In this document: in pieces, positions 48,464-59,500 of the stretch | How the letters are laid out: every line of letters begins with the position of its first letter | Numbering within the stretch: position 1 is the first letter of the stretch | NCBI RefSeq assembly: GCF_029784155.1 | Contig: NC_073693.1 | Span: 361,288,863-361,352,862 of the forward strand | Direction of reading: 5' to 3' | Length of the DNA: 64,000 nucleotides | From: Uranotaenia lowii | Taxonomy: Eukaryota; Arthropoda; Insecta; Diptera; Culicidae | Position numbers and translations under genes: made by a program | Notes under the pieces: model-generated | Database searches by the model: none | What the model was told of the DNA's origin: nothing | What the model saw: the letters and a program-made list of their open reading frames with translations, nothing else

Positions 48464-48821
48464 TGTAAATGTGGATCGGCGTATTGAAGGATGACACAAC
48501 ACTTCACTTAAAGGTTTTCTCTTTATTTTCTTCTCTAAGATATTTAACTTAACATTACTTGGAAGGTTAACTGACGATATAACGCGCGCGATTCTTGAAT
48601 GGAACTGACTCGCATCACAACGCGAAGCTCTTTTTATAAGCTTATCGAATGTTCTGGAATATTCTTGGTTAGCTAGCTAGTACATATGCAGGAAAGTTCT
48701 GGAACCTTCCAAGAGAACATTTGAATCAAATGGAATGGAAACATCCAGAATATTCGATAGCACGTGGGTTATAAAACGATGGAAATTTCTAGAATGTTCT
48801 TCTGGGAAGCCTTCTACAACA
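48464..48821 (-). mobile_element. LTR-like segment (possible solo LTR) with heat-shock promoter
   Basis: The segment starts TG and ends CA on both strands and is ordered like an LTR on the minus strand: upstream regulatory part, TATA box, initiator, then AATAAAG as a polyadenylation signal about 90 bases downstream (48507-48513). No coding sequence follows on either side, so it would be a solo LTR. I found no matching 5-bp target duplication, primer-binding site or polypurine tract, so the LTR call and its limits are inferred. It could instead be the promoter fragment of a captured heat-shock gene. Confidence 0.4.
48603..48799 (-). promoter_or_regulatory. TATA/Inr core promoter with four clustered heat-shock elements
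   Basis: The minus strand has TATAAAAA at 48638-48631 and TCAGTT, a perfect insect initiator, with its A at 48606, 32 bases downstream. Upstream lie HSF-type arrays of GAAnnTTC units in exact 5-bp phase. They are 48647-48664 (four units), 48692-48709 (four units), 48738-48755 (three perfect units and one imperfect) and 48782-48799 (four units). HSF trimers bind arrays of three or more nGAAn units. The layout matches dipteran heat-shock promoters; responsiveness is inferred. Confidence 0.7.
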
Positions 48822-48834
48822 TTCTTCAAGCTAA

Positions 48835-48910
48835 TGCTAATTGGCTTGAACAAATAATGAGATTCGAACTCATCACAACTACTCTACCTGGGCTAGTTAG
48901 GAGGTGGGTG
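48835..48910 (-). other. tRNA-like remnant beside the LTR-like segment
   Basis: The minus strand contains a box A-like TAGCCCAGGTAGAG and, 20 bases on, a perfect T-arm: ATGAG, loop TTCGAAT, CTCAT. The anticodon arm is missing or shortened, and no acceptor stem pairs. It is probably a decayed tRNA pseudogene or SINE head. Confidence 0.4.
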
Positions 48911-49873
48911 TTTATTTTCCTACTGATTCTGCATACCTCGATGCCTCATATAAGTTTACCTGATGAATTAGAATTTTGATGGATCGGGATCAAAACTTTA
49001 AATTGGTCATAAAAATCATAATTTTAATGAAAATAACTTGTTATTATATATTTGTTTTGAATCATTATTTATTATAACAGTAGAACTTGAAAAAATTTAA
49101 TAGCTCAGTTAGTGGCTCCCTGTACTAAAATTTTCTAACAGATTGTGGCAAAATCTCTCACAACGTTGAAAGTTTCTTTGAATCTAAAATCATCTCAACA
49201 TTACAGTACAAAAAAATATAAATTAAAGCAGATTGACATGACAACGCTCTGAGGCTGATCACTTTATTTTAATTTTTCATTCATTAACGCGTCAATATAG
49301 AAATTTTGTGTTGGATTAGAATTCTTTTACAATTTCGCAAATACTGATCAAAATTATCAAATAAGGGTATGTAGTCTTTCTTACTTAAATTATCATTTGT
49401 TCTATAAATGGTTGTTTTACCACTTAATTTCATTTACATTTTACACGAGAAGAAAAAACAAATTATGCTTCACATTTTCTATTTTGGTTGATTTGACTCT
49501 TGATTCTTATTTTTGATTTTTTTTTCATATTTCTTATCGTTAAAAAATTACCATAAAAGTTTTTGAGTACTATTTAAGTTTTAATTGGTTCTAATGACTT
49601 TGACCAGCAAATATTTCCTATGATTTGGTCAATGATCAAAAGAACATTTGAGAAACCGTAATTTAATCATATTTTGGAAGTTATTCCTCATTTGAAAATT
49701 TTTACAGAAATTCATGTTGGTAGTGCTTCAAAATATGATTAGGATATTTTATGAAAGAATTTTTGAGAAAACCGAACATAGAGATCTAATTAAATATCAA
49801 TAACTAGAAATGGACCGAATATCGTCAAAAAACCGTTAAGCCGAATATTCGGCCCACCGAATAGTTGAGCAAA
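48911..49873. other. Non-coding AT-rich DNA
   Basis: No gene recognised. The last 60 bases contain palindromic CCGAATATTCGGC-type strings that continue on the far side of the LINE (52629-52650), showing that the LINE split one repeat-like segment. Confidence 0.5.
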
Positions 49874-49885
49874 GTATTCGACCAA

Positions 49886-52616
49886 CTTACTTACTTACTT
49901 AATGATCCCGCGCCGATCCTCCGGTGCATAGGGCCGTGGTAAAAGACCTCCACTGTTGACGATCCGGAGCCAGCGACTTCACCTGGTCCCAGTCAAGATT
50001 CTCGTCGACAGTTCGGATTTCAGCGGCTAGGCTTCGCCGCCACGAGTTTCTGGGCCTGCCTCTTCTTCGATGACCTTCTGGATTCCAGTCAAGCGCCTCT
50101 CTGCAAATCTCGTTTTCATCTTTTCGCAGCGTGTGCCCAATCCATCTCCACTTACGTTCCCGAATCTCGATTTCTAGCGCCCTTTGATGACACCGGCGAT
50201 GTAGTTCCTCATTCGAGATCCAGTTGCCAGGCCACCAAGCGCGGATGATGTTCCGCAGACAGCGGTTTACAAATACTTGCAGTTTTCGCGTCGTCACCGC
50301 ATATGTGCACCAAGCCTCGCACCCGTACAGCAATACGGATTTGACGTTTGAGTTGAAGATTCGGATTTTTGTTCGTAGAGAGATCTGGCGTGACCGCCAG
50401 ATGTTTCGGAGACTCGCAAACGCAAATCGGGCCTTTCTGATCCGGGTTTCGATGTCTTTCCTGGTACCACCATCAGGCGTTATCTGGCTACCAAGATACT
50501 GGAAGCACTCCACTTTCTCAACTTGTTGCCCAGCTACCATGAAACTGGAGGGATTTCCTGTGTTGATCTCCATTGACTTGGTCTTTCCGACATTGACTTT
50601 GAGACCTGCTGCCTTGGAACTTTCGGTGAGGTCGTCGAGTTTGCTCTGCATGTCCGGTTGTGTTTGGGCGAGCAAAACAATATCGTCAGCCAGGTCAAGG
50701 TCGTTCAGTTGCTCCATTGTTAAAGGATTCCACGGCAATCCTCGGTTCGGTGCACAGTCGATCGATCCAGTCAGAATCTCATCCATTACGATGAGGAAAA
50801 GTAGCGGTGATAAGATACATCCTTGTCTCACTCCAGCAGTTACCGGGATTGGTTCGGACAAGACACCATCGTGCAAGACCTTGCACGAAAATGCCTCGTA
50901 TTGTGCTTCGATGAGATGGACTAGTTTCTCTGGGACCCCTCGTCGCCTTAGAGCCGCCCAGATGTTTTCATGATTAAGTCGGTCGAATGCTTTTTCGAAA
51001 TCAACGAACACCAGCAGAAGAGAGTCCTGGAATTCGTTGATTTGTTCCAGTATGATTCGTAGCGTTGTGATGTGGTCCACACATGATCGTCCGGATCGGA
51101 ATCCAGCTTGTTGCCGTCGGAGTGTAGCGTCGATTTTCTCCTGGATCCTGTTCAGGATCACTTTGCAGAGTACTTTGAGGGTTGTACAGATCAACGTTAT
51201 GCCTCGCCAGTTACCGCACTCTGTCAGGTCTCCTTTCTTCGGGACCTTTACAAGGATACCCTGCATCCAGTCGGCCGGGAATGTTGCAGTATCCCAGATG
51301 TCAGCGAAAAGACGGTGCAACATTTGTGCTGACAGGGCAGGGTCGGCTTTCAGCATTTCAGCAGGGATGCAATCGATCCCAGGTGCTTTGTTGGATTTCA
51401 TGTTTTTGATTGCCGCTTCTATTTCAGCCAGCGAAGGCGCTTCCGAGTTGACGCCATTTATGCGACTTACTGTTGGCGCTTCAAGCTGCGGGTTCTGTTG
51501 GCCATCGCTATTCGTGACTCGGAAGAGTTGTTCGAAGTGCTCAGTCCATCGTTTGAGCTGATCTGTTCGATCGGTCAATAACTGACCTGCTCGGTCTTTC
51601 AGCGGCATTCTTGCATTAGTCCTTGCACCACTGAGGCGGCGAGAAATGTCATAAAGTAATCGGATATCTCCATTGGCGGCGGCTCTTTCCCCCTCTTCGG
51701 CTAGGGAGTTTGTCCAGGCTCTCTTGTCTCGTCTACAAGCTCGTTTAACTGCCTTTTCCAGCTCCGCATATCGTAAGCGGGCGGCTGCTTTGGCTGACCC
51801 GGTACATGCCTGCTCAATTCCGACTTTCGCCTTTCTCCGATCATCGACCATCCTCCAAGTTTCATCCGACATCCAGTCACTTCTTCTTCCACAAACTTTA
51901 CCGAGAGTACCATGGCTCGTCGTGATAAAGGCATTCTTGATTCCACACCACTGTTCTTCGACTGTTCCGTCTGTCGGCAGCTCCGAGGCTCGGGATTCTA
52001 GCTGTTCAACGTATGCCCTTTTCACCTCTGGATTCTCCAACCGGCGGACGTCGTATCGACACCCGACTTTCTCCTCACGCCGTTGGACACGCGCAACTCT
52101 CAGTCGTATCTCGCCAAGGACGAGGTGATGGTCAGATGCAATGTCTGCGCTTCGCTTGTTGCGGACATCAAGAAGGCTCCTTCTCCATTTTCGGCTGATG
52201 CAGATGTGGTCAATTTGATTTTCTGTTCGGCCATCTCGGGATACCCAAGTGACCTTATGTGCTGGTCGATGGGGGAAGAGCGATCCACCGATCACCATGT
52301 TGTTGTTGCCACAAAATTCTACAAACAGCTCTCCGTTTTCGCTCATCTGTCCTAGGCCATGGCGCCCCATGATGCGCTCAAGGTCTTGATTGTCGGAGCC
52401 AATCTTTGCGTTGAAGTCGCCCAAATGGATTTGAATGTCACCCTTCGGAATTCTCTCTACCACGCTGTTCAGTTGACTGTAAAACTGCTCTTTCTCCTGC
52501 AAATCGGCAACGTCAGTTGGGGCATAACACTGGACCATTGTAAGGTTTCTAACCCGTGTTCTAAATCTGGCTACGATTATTCTTTCGTTTATCGGTTCCC
52601 ATCTAATGAGGGCCGC
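49886..52616 (-). mobile_element. Young 5'-truncated non-LTR retrotransposon with 12-bp target duplication
   Basis: GTATTCGACCAA occurs exactly at 49874-49885 and 52617-52628, a perfect target-site duplication that fixes both ends. On the minus strand the 3' end is a short (TAAG)n tail that overlaps the stop codon, so there is almost no 3' UTR. The 5' end is truncated inside the endonuclease domain. RTE-like elements commonly have a short 3' UTR and a microsatellite-like tail. The perfect duplication and undamaged frame indicate a recent insertion. Confidence 0.92.
49899..52616 (-). CDS. Endonuclease/reverse transcriptase of RTE-like LINE, N-terminally truncated, frame intact
   Basis: About 905 codons without a stop. 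The frame runs on through the left target duplication to an in-frame TTG at 52626-52628, so the apparent start is host DNA and the true N-terminus (roughly the first 100 residues of the endonuclease) is missing. Counting from that TTG: endonuclease residues 1-175 with GDFN at 71, QIDH at 138 and SDHHLV at 165-170; a basic linker to about 400; RT from about 405 with KAPGIDCIPAEML, FVDFEKAFD at 541-549, GVRQGCILSPLLF at 599-611 and LADDIVLL at 646-653 (the usual FADD is LADD); then a C-terminal region with YLGSQIT, LLYGCEAW and WRWIGHTLRK, and an arginine-rich RRRGRPRNSWRR. All RT catalytic aspartates are present. The enzyme would prime reverse transcription at a nicked target; without the endonuclease N-terminus this copy is probably inactive. 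RTE is my best clade call; related clades are not excluded. Confidence 0.88.
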   Translation of the reverse strand, partial: AALIRWEPINERIIVARFRTRVRNLTMVQCYAPTDVADLQEKEQFYSQLNSVVERIPKGDIQIHLGDFNAKIGSDNQDLERIMGRHGLGQMSENGELFVEFCGNNNMVIGGSLFPHRPAHKVTWVSRDGRTENQIDHICISRKWRRSLLDVRNKRSADIASDHHLVLGEIRLRVARVQRREEKVGCRYDVRRLENPEVKRAYVEQLESRASELPTDGTVEEQWCGIKNAFITTSHGTLGKVCGRRSDWMSDETWRMVDDRRKAKVGIEQACTGSAKAAARLRYAELEKAVKRACRRDKRAWTNSLAEEGERAAANGDIRLLYDISRRLSGARTNARMPLKDRAGQLLTDRTDQLKRWTEHFEQLFRVTNSDGQQNPQLEAPTVSRINGVNSEAPSLAEIEAAIKNMKSNKAPGIDCIPAEMLKADPALSAQMLHRLFADIWDTATFPADWMQGILVKVPKKGDLTECGNWRGITLICTTLKVLCKVILNRIQEKIDATLRRQQAGFRSGRSCVDHITTLRIILEQINEFQDSLLLVFVDFEKAFDRLNHENIWAALRRRGVPEKLVHLIEAQYEAFSCKVLHDGVLSEPIPVTAGVRQGCILSPLLFLIVMDEILTGSIDCAPNRGLPWNPLTMEQLNDLDLADDIVLLAQTQPDMQSKLDDLTESSKAAGLKVNVGKTKSMEINTGNPSSFMVAGQQVEKVECFQYLGSQITPDGGTRKDIETRIRKARFAFASLRNIWRSRQISLRTKIRIFNSNVKSVLLYGCEAWCTYAVTTRKLQVFVNRCLRNIIRAWWPGNWISNEELHRRCHQRALEIEIRERKWRWIGHTLRKDENEICREALDWNPEGHRRRGRPRNSWRRSLAAEIRTVDENLDWDQVKSLAPDRQQWRSFTTALCTGGSARDH

Positions 52617-52628
52617 GTATTCGACCAA

Positions 52629-53634
52629 ATATGCCGAATATTCAATATTTGAATTTATACAATAACAGACTTGTCAATTTTCTTCAAATGATTTTCGATA
52701 ATTTATGGAATATCCTGAAGTTATGTTGAAAGAGCTACACAATCATCAAAACTTATGGTTCAGCAAAACATCTTAGGGATATCTGTATACCTTTCACTGT
52801 AGGTCGGACAGGAGAATGTTGACGAATATCGCTTTATACTTTGATAAAAGTTTATTCCTGATTTTCTTGATATATCCAGGCTTGCCCATAAATCCAATAA
52901 ACAATTTGAGATAAGTTAAATCTGGCCGGGATACTCAGATATTGTTTAAATTTTCTAGATTTTGTTCGGAATTATTCAGATTATTTTCTTAATTAAATAA
53001 AAAACTTATTTTTTTTTTGAAAATTTTAAGATTTTGTGTGCCAAAACGATTTTAAATAAATTCCAAAATGAACATAAATTTTTGTTTAATCCTAGTTCAT
53101 ACACTTAGCAGTAAAATTTGAGGAAAAAGTGATTCAATGCCTCGAAATCGCTCTCCAAAAATGGCAAAAAAGACAGCCTATTTTGCAATATTTGGTAGTC
53201 CAGAAATGTACGAATCTATTCAATGAATAATTAGAGTGGAGTTTCATATGTGGAGATTTTTTAAATCGCTAGATAAAGTATATAAAATTTTAATATTTAT
53301 CGTGTTTTTCGAGTAGATTTTATTTAAAAAATTTCAACTTCATCTCAAACTTCAAATTTTTATTGAACTATGTTTAAAATGTGCCTAAGAAAAATATAAA
53401 AATAATTCCTGAGCCAAACTTATTCGCGATTTTATTATCTTAAATTTTAAGAAAATATTCAAACTTTCCTTAGCATTTCTTTGAGAATTCCTTACTTATC
53501 AGGTAAACTTTTGACTATCATTTTCTTTGCATTTATGTAGTCTGAAAATGCCGGAACACTTTTTAGTTAAAACAAGTTCGGACTCGGTTCAATAGGAAAC
53601 GCTCACTGGAAGTGAGAGTAAGTTGCTATCGAAA
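52629..53634. other. Non-coding AT-rich DNA
   Basis: No gene recognised; it begins with the continuation of the palindromic sequence split by the LINE. Confidence 0.5.
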
Positions 53635-53636
53635 TA

Positions 53637-53810
53637 CAGACCTCGTTCGATTTTGGCAAGATGCCCGAATATTTGGTGTTGCCAATATCGAACGTTTTTT
53701 TTTATTTTTTTTTTCTTTCATTTTAACAAAATAACTAATTTTATTATCGTTAATGTTATTTTTAGTCAATGTTGCCAAAATCGAATGTTGCCAAAAACGA
53801 ACGGGGTCTG
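53637..53810. mobile_element. Short MITE (174 bp), TA target duplication, family E
   Basis: The ends are CAGACCTCGTTCGATTTTGG and the complement CAGACCCCGTTCGTTTTTGG, flanked by TA (53635-53636, 53811-53812). Inside the right end the motif TTCGATTTTGGCAAC is repeated in the same direction as the tip, and GTTGCCAA also occurs near the left. TIR plus TA plus repeated subterminal motif resembles the pogo-like copies elsewhere in the window. No coding capacity. Confidence 0.85.
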
Positions 53811-54252
53811 TACCGGTATCTGAGTTTTTTTTGTACCATGGTTGAATCAAAGGGAATCTTTCGATTGCGTTGATTCAGTAGAATTATTCAACCAAGTAGG
53901 CTCACAACACATATTAGAATCAAAAACAACCCAAAAACAGACTATTAAAAAAATTCCGTTTTTTTAGGTCAAACTGTAGTTAGCAAATACTTTAAAAAAC
54001 TACCGAAGCAATTGACAGTTGATTTGTTCATGTTTCTAAAGTCCATAATTAAGAACGGCTACAAACCAAAAGATGGATTTCTCGCCAAACCTATACGAAG
54101 TTGGCATGACCCTCTCAGAATTCAATGAAACATTAAGGGGCATAAAGATCTAACCTAGCAAAGCAATTTGGCATATTTAGTTTCCCCAAAAATTATCAAG
54201 ACTAACATTTAGAAAAAGCCAAACTTTTCAGGCAAAAAATTTATAAACATTT

Positions 54253-54753
54253 ATTTTATTTACATAGTATTCCGTCTTACGACATAACTTGACGAACATA
54301 ATTCCTAAAATTCACTCGGTCCATGGCAACCGTTCTCCAATTTCTCGGGCACCCCACGTTCGCCAGATCACGCTCCACTTGGTCTATCCACCTCGCTCGT
54401 TGCGCCCCCGCTCGTCTTGTTCCTACCGGATTCGTGGCGAACACCTGTTTTGCAGGACAGTCATCCGGCATTCTCGCAACATGTCCCGCCCAGCGTATCC
54501 GGCCAGCTTTCACCACCTTCTGGATACTGGGTTCGCCGTAGAGTCGCGCGAGCTCGTGGTTCATCCTTCGCCTCCACACTCCGTTCTCCTGCACGCCGCC
54601 AAAGATGGTTCTTAACACTCGTCGCTCGAATACTCCGAGTGTACGCAGGTCCTCCTCGAGCAATATCCATGTCTCGTGCCCGTAGAGAACAACCGGTCTA
54701 ATAAGCGTCTTATACAGGTTATACTTCGTGCGAGGGCTAATTCTTCTCGACCG
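54253..54753 (-). mobile_element. 5'-truncated RTE-like LINE 3' end with 10-bp target duplication
   Basis: ATAAACATTT occurs exactly at 54243-54252 and 54754-54763. On the minus strand the fragment ends with a short 3' UTR and an AAATAAAATAAA-type tail. It lies within repeat K, which reads continuously across the site when the fragment is removed. Confidence 0.9.
54277..54753 (-). pseudogene. C-terminal end of RTE-like reverse transcriptase
   Basis: About 158 codons in an open frame cover only the region downstream of the RT catalytic core. They contain SRRISPRTKYNLYKTL, RPVVLYGHETW, LGVFERRVLRTIFGG, RRRMNHEL, GRIRWAGHVARMP and a final RARWIDQVERDL...NWRTVAMDR block, with stop at 54277. The frame extends upstream into host DNA for a few codons beyond the target duplication. 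From my memory of mosquito RTE-like proteins, this C-terminus belongs with the type of N-terminal half seen at 38691-40880, although the two are separate insertions. It has no endonuclease or RT active site and is dead on arrival. Confidence 0.8.
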
Positions 54754-55424
54754 ATAAACATTTTTAGCTCGAAAACAATAATTCCTACACAAATGTGGGT
54801 CATGAGAGAGTTTTGGAAATATGATTGAATTTTTAGATTTTTTTTAAATCCTACAATGAAAAAATCGAATTTCAAGAACTTAAACTCATTTTCTAAAAAA
54901 AAACGCCATCTCAGAACTTGCTGAATTTTTTTTTTCCTAAGACGGGTAATAATAAGACCTACAAGTCCATATATTGCAACTTGTGCGCATACTTAAGGGA
55001 AAAAAGTTTTTCTAATAAAAATAATGAAAATCAGTTTGATCGACCTTTATAAAGCATTTGACTAAGTCTTAAAAAATAACCAGATGCTTTGAGTTGACTT
55101 AAACATTTGGTTTCCAGTAATAACAATATAATTAATATTTAAATCCTAGGCTTGCATTTATTTTATTGTGTTGCATTATCAAATTAATTAAAAATATGAG
55201 GGTCATCTTCAGAATTAGAATACCTTTAAGCAGCTATTTGATATTTATCTACGAATAAATCATTTCTATTCCACCAATCGTTTTGGTTTTTTTAATAAAC
55301 TCTCAATTTCTTCTGACATTCGTGTGTATTGCTCTTAAGATACGTCACAGTCATTTAATCATTTCTCTGTTTGTTTAACTGCCCAGTCATATAGTTACGC
55401 ACCCAAAACATTTGGTTTTCGATT

Positions 55425-55615
55425 TTCATAAAAAAAAACATAAAAAAGATTTTGTTAGAAAAACTTTTTTTCTTTTAGAGTGCTCATTTTGCGATGTTTA
55501 GAAGAGTTTTAGACCACATTCTTTACCACTTCCAAAACAAAATCATCGAATTCTGAGATTGCCATTTTTAAAATCGTCTTCAAGTTTTCAGTTTGCCTTT
55601 TTTCAGTGTAGCATT
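55425..55615. repeat. Repeat K-related fragment, diverged
   Basis: It resembles the left part of K copy 2 in the same orientation: GTTAGAAAAACTTTTTTTCTTT, TTTGCGATG, GACCACATT, AAATCATCGAATTCTGAGAT. This is a weaker match than between copies 1 and 2. Confidence 0.4.
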
Positions 55616-55739
55616 TCCACTAACTTTTACCATCAATTATTACAATCGAAGGCTTATTTCTTTGAAATCAGTACAATCAAGTCAACAAACTAGTTTATAG
55701 ATTGAAGGTTGGAAATCCACACTGAAAAAATGAATTACA

Positions 55740-56121
55740 TCATTAAAATCATGAAAAAGGTGTTGTTAGAAAAACTTTTTCTTTTAAATATGCACAAGTT
55801 GCAATGTATGGACGACTCGTACCTAGGCCTTTTTATGACCCTCCTTAGAAAATAATTCCATCATATTCTGAGATGGAGTTTATTTTGGGAAATTGAGTAT
55901 TAGATTTAAAAAGTTTCGCAGTGTAAGAATTTTAATTTTCTTATCAATATTTTTTTTCCTAAAAATACAATAATTTTTCTAAAATTCTCCCTTAGATCAC
56001 ATTTGTGTAGGAATTGTTATTATGGAGCTTAAAATTGGCCTGAAAAATTTGGCCCTTTTCAAATATTAATCTAGATCTTTTTTGGGACAACTTAGTATTG
56101 CCAAGTGCCTAACTACGTGAG
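55740..56121. repeat. Dispersed repeat K, copy 2 (inverted)
   Basis: Reverse complement of the core of copy 1 (54180-55030), then extends to GCCAAGTGCCTAACTACGTG (56099-56118), which recurs at 60413-60432. Copies 1 and 2 are 700 bp apart in opposite orientation and could pair in RNA. Confidence 0.65.
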
Positions 56122-56500
56122 CTTGAGCTTGAGCTTGCTATCAACTACGGTCCACCTGCGGCCCCATGGCCAATGGCATAATGGTTGCACTCCGTGATTG
56201 GTTCGAGATAATCAATGTTGTACAATGAACCAAATGAAAGGTGCTGGGAACAAGCATCACAATCTCACTGTACACTTTTGAGAATCTCCTTCTTTAAAAT
56301 GAACCAATAACAACGCCGGTCAAGTTCATGTAGTCGATAGGAGGAAGGGAAATGCAGCACATGTGGAAATATGTTTAGCGGAGACCGGCTGTACGCCATC
56401 CCTCCACAAATCTCCACGCTGAATGTTTGGGGAAAAGGTAGTGTGGCATGGAAAACCACCTTGGTAGGCGATTAAGCCACTTGAGACCTAAGCTCCTAAT
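56122..56500 (+). mobile_element. SINE-like sequence with tRNA-type boxes
   Basis: After GAGCTTGAGCTTGAGCTTGC there is a box A-like TGGCATAATGG and, about 25 bases later, a box B-like GGTTCGAGA. The rest is non-coding and moderately GC-rich. It inserts at the end of repeat K. The tRNA resemblance is partial, and neither the 3' end nor a target duplication was identified. Confidence 0.4.
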
Positions 56501-59500
56501 ATCTTGAAAAACCTACGTTTCCTATTGAAACTTCTGATTGAATCTAGAGGCCTTTTTTATTTTACAAATTGGCGTGCTACTTTGCTATTGTTCAAGATAT
56601 GTCTAAATTGTTTTATGATTTTAAAGACTCTGAATAGATGAAATATCTGAGAAAAATTTAATTATTTTTTAATGTGTCCCTAGCTGCACTTGGCCTCGTA
56701 TAATTGAAAATTTGGAACTGTAGACAATTCTTTCACTTTTAAATTCATATAAAATGGTGTTATGATAACACGGGGGCACGAAATTTTTCAAAATATCTAC
56801 AAAAATCAATTGAAACTTCTTGGCAAATTAAAAGGCCCCTTAAGTTTGAAACTAAATACTTTCCTCCAAGTTTCACTGTTTTTTGGTAAAAATTTTTACC
56901 ATTAGATATATTATTTTGATTGATGATCTAACCGAGCCACACTTCTGCATACAATGAAAACCGTAGCCGTTGCACAAATTTATAGATGACTCACTCATCT
57001 TTGCCTTATTGATTATCATGTTTTGAGTTTTTAATCATTAAAATAGATATCCATTTTGATGAATTTTATGATTATTATTTTCGAAATTTCTAAAATTTAA
57101 AATTTATAAAATTCCAATACTTTCAATGGTCGAAAGACAATCCTTTTTCCATAAACAAAAATATTAAATCAAAATATCAAATCGTCAGTTTTTTATTTCC
57201 AGTATTCAAATAAACAAATTTCTTGTGTTTCATGTTTCGAAAAAAATATTATTATGAATTCTCTTATATTTCGTACCTTATAAATGTTCCTGTTTTGAAA
57301 TTTACAAATTATTTCTCTTTTTCTTAAAAAAACAAAACGGCTCAATGATTGAAATTGAATTGCCCGAAAAAAATACTTCTCCCGAAAAACAACAAATTGA
57401 AATCAATTCCACACCACCACACAACAAAATGGTACACCACTAAAAACCGTTGCAATGTCAATATAAACAAATGACAAATTATCTACACCCGTAAAAATAC
57501 CTTCATGATACATTTATAATAAAAAATTGAAATCTCCATTGTCATAAACTAAGTGAATTTACATTTATAACATTCATTCGAAATTTTATGAGTATTGCAT
57601 TTCAAGTTGATTATCTGAAAAGATTAGAAACAGGATCTTGATTGCTGGAAGGATGGCTTTTATTACTTGTTGAGTATTATTCCATAAATAAAAATTATTT
57701 CTTCCAGTCAGACGAGACATTTCGCGTTTTTATAGTTTTCTTTGAACATTAAAGTAAAGATAGGAAAATTAAACTTCTCACCGTTCTTATTACTCTCCTT
57801 TCCATAAAAAATGCACAATATTGTCATCCCTACAGAAGTTCCTTGCGAGAGTCCTGGCATGTCTCAGAGTCTCCTGAACGAAATAAAAAACTAACTGCAG
57901 CAGTCGAAAAATAAAACAAAACCTTCACATAGCTCTAATTCCTAAAATTCTTTCTTTCCATTATCTGCACAGTCGTTCTTCCCTGACTCTTACCGTAAAA
58001 ATTGGAGATCAGTTGATTAATCTTAACACTCGAAGTTAACCTTGCAAAAACAATTGGATTCTTAGGAAATAATATTAACCATAAACTTCTGCACATGATG
58101 ATCACCTGTTGTTGTTTTATGAATTCGTTTATGAGTCATTCATCTTTGTCCATTTGATTACTGTATATTGATTATACAAAGTACACGCAACAAATTTCAA
58201 TTACTTTTAACATGAAAAAAAGAAAATATTTTGTCAGGTGAATTGCAAAATATTTCAAATATGAATATAAGAATCTAATAAAGAAGTTCCCAACTTTTTT
58301 TTCGAAATATAAATTTACAAGTGTTCAAATCCTCAACATCTTTAAAATTTAGAAATTCTAAGAATAAGAAATTCCATTAACTATTTAACCATTCAAAATT
58401 TTCAGAAATTTCAACCTGTAAGTTATAATTGTTTCATTAAAGTATTTGCAAATTTTCAGGTTTAAAAAGGTTTCCAAGATCCTAATTTTATAATCTTAAT
58501 TCCTTAAAGTTCTTAATTTCCTATTTTAAATATTTTTATATTTTTTATTTATTTGAATAATACCTTTTTCTTATATTGTAGAATCCAATCGTTCCGAATT
58601 TTCAGTTTTCAAAAACAAAAAGTTTCAAAATTATATTGGCCTTTGACATTTTAGGGACTTGCGGAATTTGAAATATTAAAATTCATTAGCACTATCACCT
58701 TTAAAAAAATTATCTCAAGAAATCTCGAATTCAACATTTTTATTTTTTATAATTGCAACATAATGAAAATGTTTTTAGTGCAAAAATTTTCAGGAGCAAA
58801 TTTAACGGTTCGTTACGAAACAAAGCAATTAAATTTTAAGTAAAATATGAATTATTTAAAGCATTTTTTGAACTAAAAAAATATCGGGAAAGGAGCTATA
58901 TTAACTTAAAGTCTATTACCATATTTACGAAAAGATTTGATCATATGAAGTTCTTCCGTTTTATGAAAACTTAATCCCACGCGCTTTCAAATCAGGCTAA
59001 TGGTTCACTATCACGGTATAACACATCAAACAAACGCACACAGAATCAAAACCACCACCAACATAACCACCAGTAACAACTCGCATACACTTTATTTTCC
59101 CACTCATTCAAAAATACGGTTATAAGGTTGCATTTTGCTGCTGCTTAGAATATCTTTAAACCACTGCAGTGCACCAGTGCACTGATCGAAAGTTGAAGAT
59201 CAAAACATTGAAACTTGACACAATAGCAACAGAGGAAAATCAAAATGATTCAATTATAATTAGGTAATGAGGTCTATATTTTCCAAAATAAGCAACAATT
59301 AATTCAGAACAATAAAGTATTTCCTTAACATCAAGATAAACAGAAAACATCTCATCAAAATAGTTAAACCATGTTTTTGACTGAGTATAATATTAAGAAC
59401 AAAGAACTGCATTTCATTGTGTTTAAGGAAATTTTGTGTTCGAGACATTTAGAAAACTCTCAAACATTGAATGCGATTTCTCGAAAAAAAAAAAACTTTG

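Larger units (their letters stand above)
54098..55030. repeat. Dispersed repeat K, copy 1 (split by LINE fragment)
   Basis: Landmarks in order are GCATGACCCTCTCAGAATTC, GCCAAACTTTTCAGGC, AATTCCTACACAAATGTG, CCATCTCAGAA, GCAACTTGTGC and AAAAAAGTTTTTCTAA. All except the first recur in reverse at 55740-56080, and the first recurs in reverse near 60460. It is interrupted at 54253-54753 by a LINE 3' end with its target duplication. No protein or TIR identified. Confidence 0.65.

Noticed and set aside
48464..48821. Complete LTR retrotransposon
   Set aside because: No second LTR, primer-binding site, polypurine tract or gag/pol coding sequence is present nearby.
48835..48910. Functional tRNA gene
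   Set aside because: The T-arm is perfect but the anticodon arm is missing and no acceptor stem forms.
52617..52628. Start of the LINE protein at an in-frame TTG
   Set aside because: These bases are the target-site duplication, so the first codons are host sequence and not part of the element.
50224..52652. Plus-strand frames of up to 249 codons
   Set aside because: They are antisense shadows of the intact LINE frame, which has clear endonuclease and RT motifs on the minus strand.
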